From an uncultured Balneolaceae bacterium (GTDB taxonomy: Bacteria; Bacteroidota; Rhodothermia; Balneolales; Balneolaceae): DNA of 29,856 bases. The stretch covers positions 1 through 29,856 of the forward strand of contig CALJMB010000305.1 in the NCBI GenBank assembly GCA_937982515.1, in the 5' to 3' direction. The translations under genes were made by a program, and so were the position numbers. The notes below the pieces were generated by a model. The model did no database searches, was not told the origin of the DNA, and was given only the letters and a program-made list of their open reading frames with translations. Below are positions 1 through 8,203 of the stretch, in pieces. The stretch's first letter is position 1. Every line of letters starts with the position of its first letter.

Positions 1-262
1 GCTGGATCCTTCCCATGAGATATATAATGAAAAGTTATTTGAACTACCTGTTTATAAATCCAAAAAAATAAAAAGTTCAAACGGTTTATCAGAAAAGCGA
101 ATCATTGTCAAAACAACTATTCAGATAGCAAATAAAAACTTGCAGGCTGAGTTGTCTCTAACAGACCGATCGAAAATGCGTTATCCTGTCCTCATAGGAA
201 GAAAACTGATACGAAAAGGGCATTTTCTGGTTGACGTAGCGCGCACATACATTTCACAATAG
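1..262 (+). CDS. Retropepsin-like 'ATP-dependent zinc protease' (RimK-associated), C-terminal part
   Basis: The window opens inside this gene; the readable frame starts at base 2 and ends with TAG at 260-262, giving about 86 C-terminal residues. The stretch reading LTDRSKMRYPVLIGRKLI, followed by a FLVDV segment near the end, is the hallmark of the Zn_protease / YP-retropepsin-like family (COG4067). Members are small aspartyl-protease-fold proteins, often annotated as putative ATP-dependent zinc proteases. The gene stops 21 bases before a RimK-type ligase, the usual partner of this family, so an operon is very likely. The N-terminal part with the presumed catalytic aspartate lies outside the window and cannot be judged. 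Family assignment is firm; the biochemical activity is only inferred. Confidence 0.85.
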   Translation, partial: LDPSHEIYNEKLFELPVYKSKKIKSSNGLSEKRIIVKTTIQIANKNLQAELSLTDRSKMRYPVLIGRKLIRKGHFLVDVARTYISQ

Positions 263-283
263 CCATTAACATACATACTATTC

Positions 284-1207
284 ATGCATATTGTAATCCT
301 TTCCCGTAATACCCGACTGTATTCAACAATCAGGCTGGTGGAAGCTATAGAAAATGCGGGGCATCAGGCTTCGGTTTTCGACCACCTGAAATGTGACCTG
401 GTCAGTGAAAAAGACAATCCCTGTATCTACTATAAAGGCAATAAAATAACCGGAGTAGATGCAGTTATACCTCGTATTGGCGCATCGGTAACCTTTTATG
501 GCACAGCTGTTGTACGACAATTTGAAATGATGAAGGTGTTTACAGCTGTGGAGTCCCAGTCTTTGGTCCGTTCCCGCGACAAATTATGCAGCCTTCAGAT
601 TCTGGCAAGGGCCGGCGTCGGCATGCCTAAAACAGTTTTTACCAACTATTCCAAAGAAGTCAAAAATATTATTTCCAGCGTAGGCGGTCCTCCCATAATT
701 GTGAAACTGCTTGAAGGTACTCAGGGAGTGGGGGTGGTGTTGGCACCCACACAAAAAGCGGCAGAATCTATCATTCAGGCATTCCATAGCATGAAAGCAC
801 GTATTATTGTGCAAGAGTATATCAAAGAGGCGGGAGGTGAGGACATCCGTGCTTTTGTTATTGACGGAAAGGTGGTGGGAGCTATGAAGCGAAAGGGTAA
901 AGAAGGGGAGTTTCGCTCCAATGTGCACAGAGGGGGAAGTATTGAACTTATTGAACTTACAAAAGAAGAACGAAAGGCAGCGCTAATTGCAGCGGACGCG
1001 ATGGGACTCTCCATAGCCGGCGTGGATATGCTGCAGTCTGAACGTGGCCCGTTGATATTGGAGGTTAACTCTTCGCCCGGATTGGAAGGAATAGAGCGTG
1101 CAACAGGAAAAGATATTGCCGGTGATATTGTGCGTTACATTGAACGAAAGTTGATAAATAATGAACCTGGTAAAACTACATACAACAGGATGAGTAACGA
1201 TGCCTGA
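284..1207 (+). CDS. rimK: RimK-type ATP-grasp amino-acid ligase
   Basis: A 307-residue ATP-grasp ligase. RimK enzymes use ATP to add glutamate-type residues to a C-terminal carboxylate (ribosomal protein S6 in E. coli) or to make poly-glutamate; the product is released as ADP and phosphate in the cytoplasm. The N-terminal pre-ATP-grasp region (about 1-95) begins with the typical MHIVILSRN. The glycine-rich loop GTQGVGVV, the QEYIKEAGGEDIR segment and the metal-binding end LILEVNSSPG (E260, N262) are all intact, and the length matches E. coli RimK (300 residues). The ATG overlaps nothing upstream. The gene's last 8 bases overlap the next gene, an AstE-like deacylase, so the two are translationally coupled. 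With a retropepsin-like protease upstream and the deacylase downstream, the substrate may be a peptide other than S6. Family certain, substrate unknown. Confidence 0.92.
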   Translation: MHIVILSRNTRLYSTIRLVEAIENAGHQASVFDHLKCDLVSEKDNPCIYYKGNKITGVDAVIPRIGASVTFYGTAVVRQFEMMKVFTAVESQSLVRSRDKLCSLQILARAGVGMPKTVFTNYSKEVKNIISSVGGPPIIVKLLEGTQGVGVVLAPTQKAAESIIQAFHSMKARIIVQEYIKEAGGEDIRAFVIDGKVVGAMKRKGKEGEFRSNVHRGGSIELIELTKEERKAALIAADAMGLSIAGVDMLQSERGPLILEVNSSPGLEGIERATGKDIAGDIVRYIERKLINNEPGKTTYNRMSNDA

Positions 1208-2162
1208 AGTGATATGTATAAATAAAGAAAAAATCGGGCGGGGGGAACAGGCGGAGGTACTACTAACCATTGCACGGCTACCAACCTACACGAATATTGA
1301 GCTTCCGGTTTATGTTTTCAGGGCTAAAGAGGATGGCCCTGTTCTACTGCTCACCGGAGGGCTCCATGGCGATGAAATTAATGGCGTCGAGATTCTTCGG
1401 CGAATGATCTTCAAAGGTATGCTTTCGCCCCAAAAAGGCAGTATTATAGCTATACCGCTTGTGAATGTTTACGGGTTTCTGCAAAGCGCCAGAGGGGTGC
1501 CGGATGGAAAGGATATAAACCGCAGCTTTCCTGGTATAAAAGGAGGATCCCTGGCCCGTCTATTGGCATATACACTATTAAACGAAATCGTTCCCCAGAT
1601 CGACTACGGTATCGACTTTCACACCGGAGGGGCATCAAGAGCAAATTTCCCGCAAATACGGTGTACCCTGGATATTGACATGAACAGGAAGTTAGCCAGG
1701 GCTTTTGCTCCTCCTGTTATTATTAATTCATCCCTTATAGATAAATCATTTAGAAAAGCTGCCAGCCGAAAAGGCAAACATATTCTTGTTTATGAAACCG
1801 GAGAAGCTCACAGGTTTGACGAAGATGGTATCCAGGAAGGAATCAACGGTACATTGCGTGTGATGAAATATTTAGAAATGATAGATTCGGCACCGGAACC
1901 TAATGAAACTGAGATTTATTATAAAAGCACGTGGGTTCGTGCCAAATATGCAGGGCTGTTTCAGCCACGGATTTCATTGGGCGCTCATGTTAAAAAGCGC
2001 CAGGTACTGGGCTATGTTACCGATCCTTTCGGAAAAGAGTGGTTTAAAACCATATGTACTCACACCGGAAGAATTATCGGGCTGAACAACTCACCCCTTG
2101 TTCACAAAGGTGACGCACTCGTCCACTTGGCATTTAATCTGAAACAAGTTCATAAACAGTAG
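1200..2162 (+). CDS. AstE/aspartoacylase-like M14 deacylase
   Basis: A 320-residue zinc hydrolase of the succinylglutamate desuccinylase/aspartoacylase family (COG3608), which cleaves amide bonds to acyl or amino-acid groups. Zinc ligands are visible as H56 and E59 in GGLHGDE and H141 in IDFHTGG. The substrate-binding NRSFPG follows at 107-112, and YETGE near residue 200 supplies the likely catalytic glutamate. The C-terminal third (about 245-320) is the beta-rich 'lid' typical of the family, with a KSTWVRA and GRIIGLNN pattern. The ATG lies inside the end of rimK (8-base overlap), which points to coupled translation. Next to a RimK ligase it probably removes residues that the ligase adds, or trims its substrate; that role is an inference from the neighbourhood. 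Confidence 0.88.
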   Translation: MPEVICINKEKIGRGEQAEVLLTIARLPTYTNIELPVYVFRAKEDGPVLLLTGGLHGDEINGVEILRRMIFKGMLSPQKGSIIAIPLVNVYGFLQSARGVPDGKDINRSFPGIKGGSLARLLAYTLLNEIVPQIDYGIDFHTGGASRANFPQIRCTLDIDMNRKLARAFAPPVIINSSLIDKSFRKAASRKGKHILVYETGEAHRFDEDGIQEGINGTLRVMKYLEMIDSAPEPNETEIYYKSTWVRAKYAGLFQPRISLGAHVKKRQVLGYVTDPFGKEWFKTICTHTGRIIGLNNSPLVHKGDALVHLAFNLKQVHKQ

Positions 2163-2164
2163 AA

Positions 2165-2515
2165 ATGAAAGAAGATTTTATTTTCCACCTTGTTCCTGAA
2201 AAAAAATGGAAATCTTCCAGAAAAAACTCCAGATACGAGCCACAATCCGTTGCCGATGAAGGTTTTATCCCCTGCTCTACCGGAGATCAGATCCAGAATA
2301 CCGCTAACCGGTTATTTAAAGGGGAGAGGAGGCTACTCCTACTGGTAATCAATGCTTCGCTAGTTGAACCGGATATAAAATATGAAAAAGACGAAACTAC
2401 CGGAGAGATATACCCACATATCTGTGGCCCCCTTAATCCTGACGCTGTAGTAGACAGAATACGGCTTATTCCCGAAGAAGACGGTGGATTTGAAGTTTCA
2501 TTTTCCAGTGATTGA
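2165..2515 (+). CDS. DUF952 family protein
   Basis: A 116-residue cytoplasmic protein starting two bases after the stop of the deacylase gene, so it is the fourth member of the same operon. It shows the DUF952 pattern: IFHLVPEKKW at the start, YEPQSVADEGFIPCST around residues 25-40, a LLLLVINASLV strand, then GEIYPHICGPLN with a histidine in the second half. DUF952 proteins have a fold related to ADP-ribosyl-binding or transferase domains, and several are encoded near amino-acid or peptide ligases; no reaction is established. The residue normally written H in the FIHCST motif is proline here, which may matter if the family is enzymatic. Its job in this operon cannot be deduced. Confidence 0.78.
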   Translation: MKEDFIFHLVPEKKWKSSRKNSRYEPQSVADEGFIPCSTGDQIQNTANRLFKGERRLLLLVINASLVEPDIKYEKDETTGEIYPHICGPLNPDAVVDRIRLIPEEDGGFEVSFSSD

Positions 2516-2596
2516 CCGAAAATCAGAGCATCTAAAAACTAAACCTGCTATCGCTAATATTAAATACTGGTGCGGGTGAGTGATTCGCATTGCGCA

Positions 2597-2633
2597 AAGC
2601 GCATAGCGTCCCCGGGGTTCGCGCTATGCGCTT
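2597..2633. repeat. 12-bp-stem palindrome in intergenic gap
   Basis: Bases 2597-2608 (aagcgcatagcg) are perfectly complementary to 2622-2633 across a 13-base loop that itself contains cccgggg. It is not followed by a T-run, so it is a poor intrinsic terminator. It lies in the 203-base gap between the DUF952 gene and the next peptidase and is GC-richer than its surroundings. 'gcgcatagcg'-type palindromes are often dispersed intergenic repeats; only this copy is in the window. Confidence 0.6.
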
Positions 2634-2718
2634 GGCCCGTAACGCTGAGATGCGCCTGATCAGCCCAAAGACACGCCGCACGTTGAATGTCCACATGCCC
2701 TAATCTTAATCCATCATT

Positions 2719-3576
2719 TTGGAGTTACTTAGAACTGCTCTACATCATATCACAAGCACAGCACAGATACCTTCATTTAGTTCTTACGAGGAGCGACTCC
2801 ACCCGTATATAATAAGCCATATGAAATCTATACCGGGTATTCAGCAAATCGTCACCCCGGGGAACAACCTTGTTTTCAGACTGCAAGGCCGTGACCGGTC
2901 AAAAGGAATAGTTGCACTTGCTGCACATCTGGATAAGATCAATCACTATGGCAAGAGCTATCCCGAAACACTTCCTGTAAACAGAAATGAAAAGTATATA
3001 GAAGGTATTATGGATGATTGCACAGGAGTGGGTATACTTATGGCTCTTGCCGGTCAATTTTACAAGTACGAGTTCCCGGACCTGTTGTTTTATTTTTCTG
3101 AAATGGAAGAGAGTAAAGGATTACGAGAGCATCCCGAGCTGCTTAAAAACAGCGGAGAGGGTTATGAATCAGGAATGGGGGCAAAGCGTATTGCCCAAAT
3201 CAGTTTGGATAGGTCATTAATCCCCGATGAAGTAATCACCATAGATACCACACCTCTTTTTAAAGGGAAACCAGGGGTAGCACTGTACGCAAAACACTGG
3301 GAATATAATGGCCTGAAACCCTCTGAAAAGCTAAAAGCACAAACCCAGAGCGTTATTCAAAAAATCATTTCTATCGATCCGTCTGTCCAGATTGCCAATA
3401 ATACCAATGACTATCTGCATTATGGCCGGGCTTTTAATGAATCCGGAGACCATACAGTTGTTTCTATTGCATTGGAGCCTGCCATTTTTCCTTATCACCA
3501 AAAAAAGGAACGGGTATTCATTGAAGATATCCGCCGGGTAATAAATATCCTGGTGTCTTATTTGATGTCAAAGTAA
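2719..3576 (+). CDS. M20/M28-type zinc metallopeptidase
   Basis: A 285-residue di-zinc amino- or carboxypeptidase-like protein. The metal-site series is visible in order: HLD (H70, D72), then the bridging aspartate in GIMDDCTGVG (D99/D100), then the glutamate pair in SEMEES (E130/E131), an IDTTP aspartate near residue 178, and a late histidine (HYGRAFNESGDHT or HQKKER). It has no signal peptide, so it is probably cytoplasmic. It could belong to M20, M28 or M42; the compact size fits a single catalytic domain without a dimerisation lobe. The start is uncertain: the frame opens with TTG and no ATG lies near the N-terminus, nor is there a clear ribosome-binding site. It follows the RimK operon on the same strand after a 203-base gap, and may share its peptide-trimming role; the gap argues for separate transcription. 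Confidence 0.75.
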   Translation: MELLRTALHHITSTAQIPSFSSYEERLHPYIISHMKSIPGIQQIVTPGNNLVFRLQGRDRSKGIVALAAHLDKINHYGKSYPETLPVNRNEKYIEGIMDDCTGVGILMALAGQFYKYEFPDLLFYFSEMEESKGLREHPELLKNSGEGYESGMGAKRIAQISLDRSLIPDEVITIDTTPLFKGKPGVALYAKHWEYNGLKPSEKLKAQTQSVIQKIISIDPSVQIANNTNDYLHYGRAFNESGDHTVVSIALEPAIFPYHQKKERVFIEDIRRVINILVSYLMSK

Positions 3577-3636
3577 TCAAGCCTCAGGATAAGAGAGTGA
3601 AACAGTTCCGGTCTGTCTGTAATGATTCATCTGCGG

Positions 3637-4095
3637 TTATCTAAGCACCCGGTCGATAATGTGAATTACGCCATTTCCCGCCCTGATATTACTTTGGATA
3701 AGCCGGGCATTATCAATCAGAATTGTATTGCCGTTACTTTCTACGTTGAGCGTAACTCCTCCCAGACTAGTTACCTTGTTCATAGCCCTTATACTACGTT
3801 CAGTAGCCAGTCCAGTCATAATATGGTTGAGTAAAATGCTCCTCATTCTGCTGGAACTGGTATTGATGCCATTAGAAAAGCTTTCGAATGCTTCATTACT
3901 GGGAGCAAAAATAGTATAGGGCCCCATATCCAGAAGCTGTTGATCTAACCCCGTATGTTCCAGCGCCTTTGCGAAAGAGGAAGTTTCCTGATCTCCACTT
4001 AAAACACTCATAATCGTTTGAGCATGAGTAAAACAGGGTAGTATACTCAAGCTGAATATAACCAGTATAAAAATACTCTCTTTATGTAAGTTCAT
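3637..4095 (-). CDS. Secreted fasciclin-domain protein
   Basis: A 152-residue protein with a cleavable signal peptide (hydrophobic core about 8-22, likely cut after THA at 24-25) and one fasciclin (FAS1) domain. FAS1 hallmarks are YTIFAPSNEAFESF (H1 region), LLNHIMTG (the H-box-like helix) and the C-terminal strand GNGVIHIIDRVL (H2 region). FAS1 proteins of this group are periplasmic or surface adhesion modules; a ligand cannot be read from sequence. The gene converges with the metallopeptidase gene, with 60 bases between stops, and is followed 149 bases upstream by a separate receiver-domain gene on the same strand. Confidence 0.9.
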   Translation of the reverse strand: MNLHKESIFILVIFSLSILPCFTHAQTIMSVLSGDQETSSFAKALEHTGLDQQLLDMGPYTIFAPSNEAFESFSNGINTSSSRMRSILLNHIMTGLATERSIRAMNKVTSLGGVTLNVESNGNTILIDNARLIQSNIRAGNGVIHIIDRVLR

Positions 4096-4244
4096 GAAAA
4101 CCCCAGCTGTTTAAGTGATTGTTTAGCGTTGCATGTTAGTCGTGATGGTACAACGTTTTACTCTTTGATGAAGGAAATCTTTGAACTCTGCTTAAGAGAC
4201 AAGCAAGCAAAAAAAACTTAATCTGGCAACTTTAAGTTGAGAAT

Positions 4245-4604
4245 TTATTCTCCCGCCAATTTTTGTATGGTTTCTGTCAGCATTTGCTCTGTCACTGGTT
4301 TTACTAAATATGCAATATAATCCGTTTCCTTAGCTCTTTCTATAGTCATAGGGTCGGAATTCCCTGTAACATAGATAACAGGCACTTCATTTTTTTCCTT
4401 TATCTTTTTTATCGCCTGTATACCATCCATTTCGCCATCCAGAATGATATCCATCAATATGAGATCAACAGTGTACTTCTTTACCCGATCAACTGCTACT
4501 TCTCCCGTTGTTACTGCATCTACCACTGTGTGATTCATTTTCTCTACCATTTTGCACATCATAAGCGATAGCAATTGATCATCTTCAACGATTAATATAT
4601 TCAT
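4245..4604 (-). CDS. Stand-alone CheY-like response regulator receiver
   Basis: A 119-residue single-domain receiver with no output domain. The acidic pair D8/D9, phospho-acceptor D52 (LILMDI), switch T80 (YVTGNS) and K102 of the LVKP motif are all present, so it should be phosphorylated by a histidine kinase or phosphorelay. Such proteins act through protein contacts, for example on kinases or the flagellar motor. The GEMDGIQ insertion after the phosphorylation site resembles receivers of hybrid PAS/histidine-kinase partners. No kinase gene is adjacent, so the partner is elsewhere. The start ATG is fixed by the canonical MNILIVEDD opening. Confidence 0.92.
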   Translation of the reverse strand: MNILIVEDDQLLSLMMCKMVEKMNHTVVDAVTTGEVAVDRVKKYTVDLILMDIILDGEMDGIQAIKKIKEKNEVPVIYVTGNSDPMTIERAKETDYIAYLVKPVTEQMLTETIQKLAGE

Positions 4605-4964
4605 GCCAGCAAATTCATCTGTTAATAAAATAACCCTGTACCCCGGGAGTCCCTACTTCATTTTTATGCGTGTAATTTAGTTAGATATATTAGCAACAAT
4701 CAGATAAAAATGAAATTTGAATAAATTAACATTTTTTGTACTGTCTCATTTAATATTTTGTTTCTCTACTATAATGTTATGCAGATGAGGCTGTATTCTT
4801 GTAAAGTTATCATCTATATCACATATTGTCTGCTATCAAAGCATCGGTTTGGTCAGTAAAAACTACAAGCCCGATGCAGTTATCTTCTTATGTATCACAA
4901 TATGCGGGAACAGCACTTGTGCTGTGATATAAATAAAATGGACTAATTCTTGCTGAATAATAAT
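4605..4964. other. AT-rich intergenic region between divergent genes
   Basis: About 360 bases separate the receiver gene (leftward) from the DUF1080 gene (rightward), so both promoters should lie here. The middle (4670-4800) is very AT-rich with a run 'ttttttgtactg' near 4733. The right end carries the nested inverted repeat described separately. No ORF of convincing composition was found. Confidence 0.5.
4893..4929. promoter_or_regulatory. Nested inverted repeat upstream of DUF1080 cluster (possible operator)
   Basis: tatcaca at 4893-4899 is complementary to tgtgata at 4923-4929, enclosing a second, tight palindrome cagcac-tt-gtgctg at 4911-4924. It ends 35 bases before the ATG at 4965 of the first gene in the sugar cluster. 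The position and symmetry fit an operator or an mRNA leader hairpin. No regulator gene lies next to it, so the function is a guess. Confidence 0.35.
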
Positions 4965-5786
4965 ATGTGCATTTTTTCAAACAAAAAAACCGCCATTCCA
5001 TTCGGTTTAAATAAATTGGGCAGAAAATTGCTGCTGCCGCTCTTCATAATAGGTATATATGCCTGTAGCGACAATGGCGGGAAGCAGACTGGCGAAGTAC
5101 GGCTGGCTGAAGAATCAGTACGTGCTCATACCACTCAAGAAGAAGAGGAGGGATGGGTGTTTTTGTTTGACGGAGAAGATACAAGCAGGTGGCGTGGAGC
5201 CAATGCAGCCACATTTCCTGAAAGGGGATGGACAGCCAGTGATGGCTTGTTAACTATACACGCCTCCGCCGGAAGGCAGGAAGGATGGGGGGGCGACATC
5301 GTTACGAAGGATACCTATAGCAATTTCGAGTTTTCTCTGGAATTCCGCCTGACCGAAGGAGCCAACAGCGGCATCAAATATTACGTGGTGGAAGATGCGT
5401 ATGAAGAAGGGGCCGCACTCGGACTTGAATATCAGCTGCTGGACGATCAACGACACCCTGATGCCAAGCAGGGAAGAGAAGGCAATCGCACACTCTCCTC
5501 TTTGTACGATTTGATACCTGCTGCGAATGATAAACCCGTCAATCCACCGGGCCAATGGAATCATGCCCGGATTGTAGCAAAAGATAATAAGACAGAACAT
5601 TGGCTCAATGGAGAAAAAGTATTGGAATATGAAAGAGGCAGTGAAACCTTCCGGGAGCTTGTCGCACGGAGTAAATACAGCAGGTATGAGGCATTCGGAG
5701 AAGCAAAGGAAGGCCATATCCTGTTGCAGGATCATGGAGACGAGGTTAGTTTCCGTAACATTAAAATAAGAGAATTCACCAATTAG
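4965..5786 (+). CDS. DUF1080 / 3-keto-glycoside hydrolase family lipoprotein (first copy)
   Basis: A 273-residue lipoprotein with one DUF1080 (PF06439) domain, a concanavalin-like beta-sandwich that includes hydrolases of 3-keto-glucosides. From the ATG at 4965 the leader has basic residues, a hydrophobic stretch and a lipobox ending IYAC (C34), so it should be lipid-anchored. An upstream in-frame TTG at 4950 would only add five residues. Domain marks are GWVFLFDGEDTSRWRG at the start, the central ANSGIKYYV and LGLEYQLLDD strands, PPGQWNHARIV, and the closing VSFRNIKIREF. A Gfo/Idh/MocA oxidoreductase and a second DUF1080 lipoprotein follow, a combination known from Bacteroidetes 3-keto-sugar utilisation. 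The exact substrate is unknown. Confidence 0.85.
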   Translation: MCIFSNKKTAIPFGLNKLGRKLLLPLFIIGIYACSDNGGKQTGEVRLAEESVRAHTTQEEEEGWVFLFDGEDTSRWRGANAATFPERGWTASDGLLTIHASAGRQEGWGGDIVTKDTYSNFEFSLEFRLTEGANSGIKYYVVEDAYEEGAALGLEYQLLDDQRHPDAKQGREGNRTLSSLYDLIPAANDKPVNPPGQWNHARIVAKDNKTEHWLNGEKVLEYERGSETFRELVARSKYSRYEAFGEAKEGHILLQDHGDEVSFRNIKIREFTN

Positions 5787-5909
5787 CACATACCGCATAA
5801 GTATTACTACATTCAATTAATAACACAGATTGGTTGCCGGGGCTGGCAAGTGGATGATAAGTTGTACGGGCTGCCGGATACCTCTAAATCTCATCACAAA
5901 ATTAAGAAT

Positions 5910-7244
5910 ATGAAACAAAGCAGTGAATTAACACGAAAGGATTTCTTAAAAAAGTCAACTATTGGAGCAGCCGGACTGGCAATGGGGCTGAGTGCAAAAA
6001 GTTATGCAAATATACTGGGAGCTAACGACCGCATCCACGTTGCCATTGCCGGGTTGAATGGAAGAGGGCAGGCGCTGTTACATGCTGTCCATTCCACTCC
6101 AAACATGACAACACGATGGCTGTGTGATGTAGACAGCAGAGTTCTGAAGAAGATAGCTCCTAAGGCACAGGAATTAACAGGGGATTCCATAAAAACAGAG
6201 AAGGATATTCGTCGGTTAGTTGAGAATGACGATGTGGATGCTGTGGTTATAGCTACACCCGACCACTGGCATGCTCCTATGACCTTAATGGCTGTCTCTA
6301 ACGGAAAACATGTCTATGTAGAAAAACCCTGCTCGCACAACCCACGGGAAGGAGAATTGCTAGTAGAAGCGCAGCAAAAGTATGCGAAAGTCATTCAAAT
6401 GGGAAATCAACAGCGCTCTGCGCCTACTTCTATACAGGCTGTTAAAGATATTTCCGAAGGAATTATAGGTGATGTATATATGGGCAAAGCCTGGTATAGC
6501 AACAGACGCGGGCCTATTGGAACAGGAAAGAAAGCTCCGGTACCCGGTTGGCTGGACTGGGAACTGTGGCAGGGGCCTGCGCCACGCATGGCATACAAGG
6601 ATAATTATGTACATTACAACTGGCATTGGTTCTGGAACTGGGGTACGGGAGAAATCCATAATAATGGAACCCATGAAATAGATATCTGTCGCTGGGCATT
6701 GGGGGTAGAGTATCCGGTTCGGGTAACCTCAGCTGGCGGGAGATATCATTTTGATGACGATTGGGAATTTTACGATACACAGGTGGCCAGTTTTGAGTTT
6801 AACGACGGCAAAATGATTACCTGGGAAAGTAAAAGCTGCAACCCATTTGAATACTACGGAAGAGGGCGTGGTGCTACTATCCATGGTACAGAAGGAACTA
6901 TACTTTTGGACCGTAATGGATATACGGCCTACAACCTTGACAATAAGGTTATTAAAGAATTGAAAGAAGCAGAGTTAAGCGCCACAACCGATACGATGGG
7001 ACAGGGAAATCTGGATGTACTTCATATGCATAATTTTGCAGAAACTATACGAGGCCGATCTGAGCAGCATTCACCCATTGACGAAGGTCATAAAAGTAAT
7101 TTGCTCTGTCATTTGGGCAATATGGCTCAGGCAACAGGACAAACACTTCAAACCGATCCCGAATCCGGTAAAGTGCTAAACAGCCCGGATGCTATGAAGA
7201 TGTGGAGCCGCGAGTACGAACCAGGATGGGAACTCAAAGTTTAA
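5910..7244 (+). CDS. Tat-exported Gfo/Idh/MocA family oxidoreductase
   Basis: A 444-residue NAD(P)-dependent sugar oxidoreductase. The ATG at 5910 is preferred over one at 5850 because it gives a proper Tat-type leader, TRKDFLKKS followed by an alanine/glycine-rich hydrophobic segment; RK in place of RR is tolerated in this family. The Rossmann motif VAIAGLNGRGQAL, ATPDHWHAPM and the EKPCSHN motif with the family's catalytic-region lysine follow in order, then the alpha/beta C-terminal domain with HWFWNWGTGEIHNNGTHEID. Export means cofactor is carried folded to the periplasm. It probably oxidises or reduces the C3 hydroxyl/keto group of a glycoside, working with the DUF1080 proteins encoded 123 bases before and 29 bases after. 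Substrate is inferred only. Confidence 0.9.
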   Translation: MKQSSELTRKDFLKKSTIGAAGLAMGLSAKSYANILGANDRIHVAIAGLNGRGQALLHAVHSTPNMTTRWLCDVDSRVLKKIAPKAQELTGDSIKTEKDIRRLVENDDVDAVVIATPDHWHAPMTLMAVSNGKHVYVEKPCSHNPREGELLVEAQQKYAKVIQMGNQQRSAPTSIQAVKDISEGIIGDVYMGKAWYSNRRGPIGTGKKAPVPGWLDWELWQGPAPRMAYKDNYVHYNWHWFWNWGTGEIHNNGTHEIDICRWALGVEYPVRVTSAGGRYHFDDDWEFYDTQVASFEFNDGKMITWESKSCNPFEYYGRGRGATIHGTEGTILLDRNGYTAYNLDNKVIKELKEAELSATTDTMGQGNLDVLHMHNFAETIRGRSEQHSPIDEGHKSNLLCHLGNMAQATGQTLQTDPESGKVLNSPDAMKMWSREYEPGWELKV

Positions 7245-7273
7245 AACTAAAATAATCAGACTAAAATCACATT

Positions 7274-7960
7274 ATGAACAGCCATAATAAATTTATCTCT
7301 TTATTACTGTTGCCGTTGATAGTTTTAATCACAGCAGGCAGTTGTTCAAAATCCGAGTCCCAGTCTGTGAAACATACCGGGGTTGATGAAGGCTGGGAAG
7401 ACCTATTCAACGGGAATGATTTATCCGGATGGACTCAACGTGGCGGCGAGGCCATTTACGAAGTATCGGATGGTCAGATAATTGGAACGACCGTACCCGA
7501 CACTCCCAATAGTTTTCTGTGCACACAACAAGAATACAGTGATTTTATACTGGAATTGGAAGTTATGGTAGATCCAGTCCTGAATTCAGGCATACAAATT
7601 CGCAGTCAAAGCAATCCTGAGTATAAGAATGGACGAGTTCATGGTTATCAGGTGGAGATCGACCCATCGGAAAGGGCATGGAGCGGCGGCATCTATGATG
7701 AAGCACGCAGAGGATGGCTTAATGACCTAAAAGATAACCCGGATGCGCGAAAAGCATTTAAAAACGGTCAGTGGAATCATTATAAAATCAGAGCCATAGG
7801 TGACACTATTCAGACATGGGTTAACGGCGTACCCGCCGCGGATCTGGTCGATACAGTGGATGCAAGTGGCTTTATTGCCTTACAAGTACACAGTACGGAC
7901 CACGAAGAACCATTACAGGTAAAATGGCGGAATATCCGCATCAAAACGCTTCATGATTAA
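7274..7960 (+). CDS. DUF1080 / 3-keto-glycoside hydrolase family lipoprotein (second copy)
   Basis: A 228-residue lipoprotein: hydrophobic leader and a lipobox ending AGSC (C24), then a single DUF1080 domain from about residue 40. Shared family marks are GWEDLFNGNDLSGWTQRGG, the NSGIQIRSQ strand, GYQVEIDPSERAWSGGIYDEARRGWL, GQWNHYKIRA, TWVNGVPAADL and KWRNIRIKTL. The GIYDEARRGWL segment is typical of the larger, better-studied branch and is absent from the copy at 4965, so the two are from different subgroups and not a recent duplication. It starts 29 bases after the oxidoreductase gene, probably one transcript. Expected role: envelope hydrolysis or lyase action on the keto-glycoside made by its neighbour. 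Confidence 0.87.
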   Translation: MNSHNKFISLLLLPLIVLITAGSCSKSESQSVKHTGVDEGWEDLFNGNDLSGWTQRGGEAIYEVSDGQIIGTTVPDTPNSFLCTQQEYSDFILELEVMVDPVLNSGIQIRSQSNPEYKNGRVHGYQVEIDPSERAWSGGIYDEARRGWLNDLKDNPDARKAFKNGQWNHYKIRAIGDTIQTWVNGVPAADLVDTVDASGFIALQVHSTDHEEPLQVKWRNIRIKTLHD

Positions 7961-8203
7961 TGGGTGTGTTACTATAAGGGAGATCAGGAAGGTACTGAAG
8001 CAAATATTTTATTCAGATTTGTATAATGACTTATAGCTAAGAGGGATAATTGTTATCGATTTATCCGTGGAACTTTATAATTACTACGGTCTTTAAGCTG
8101 GTGTAATCAACTTTATAAAATCTTTCGGGGACGGATAGAAATATAATTTCTTACGGGAAGATCTTATAAATTCTAATCTTGAATCCATTTACATTGGCTT
8201 GAT

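Noticed and set aside
4733..4760. Bacteroidota-type promoter (TTTG and TAnnTTTG boxes)
   Set aside because: The boxes are inexact and the spacing is too short for the consensus.
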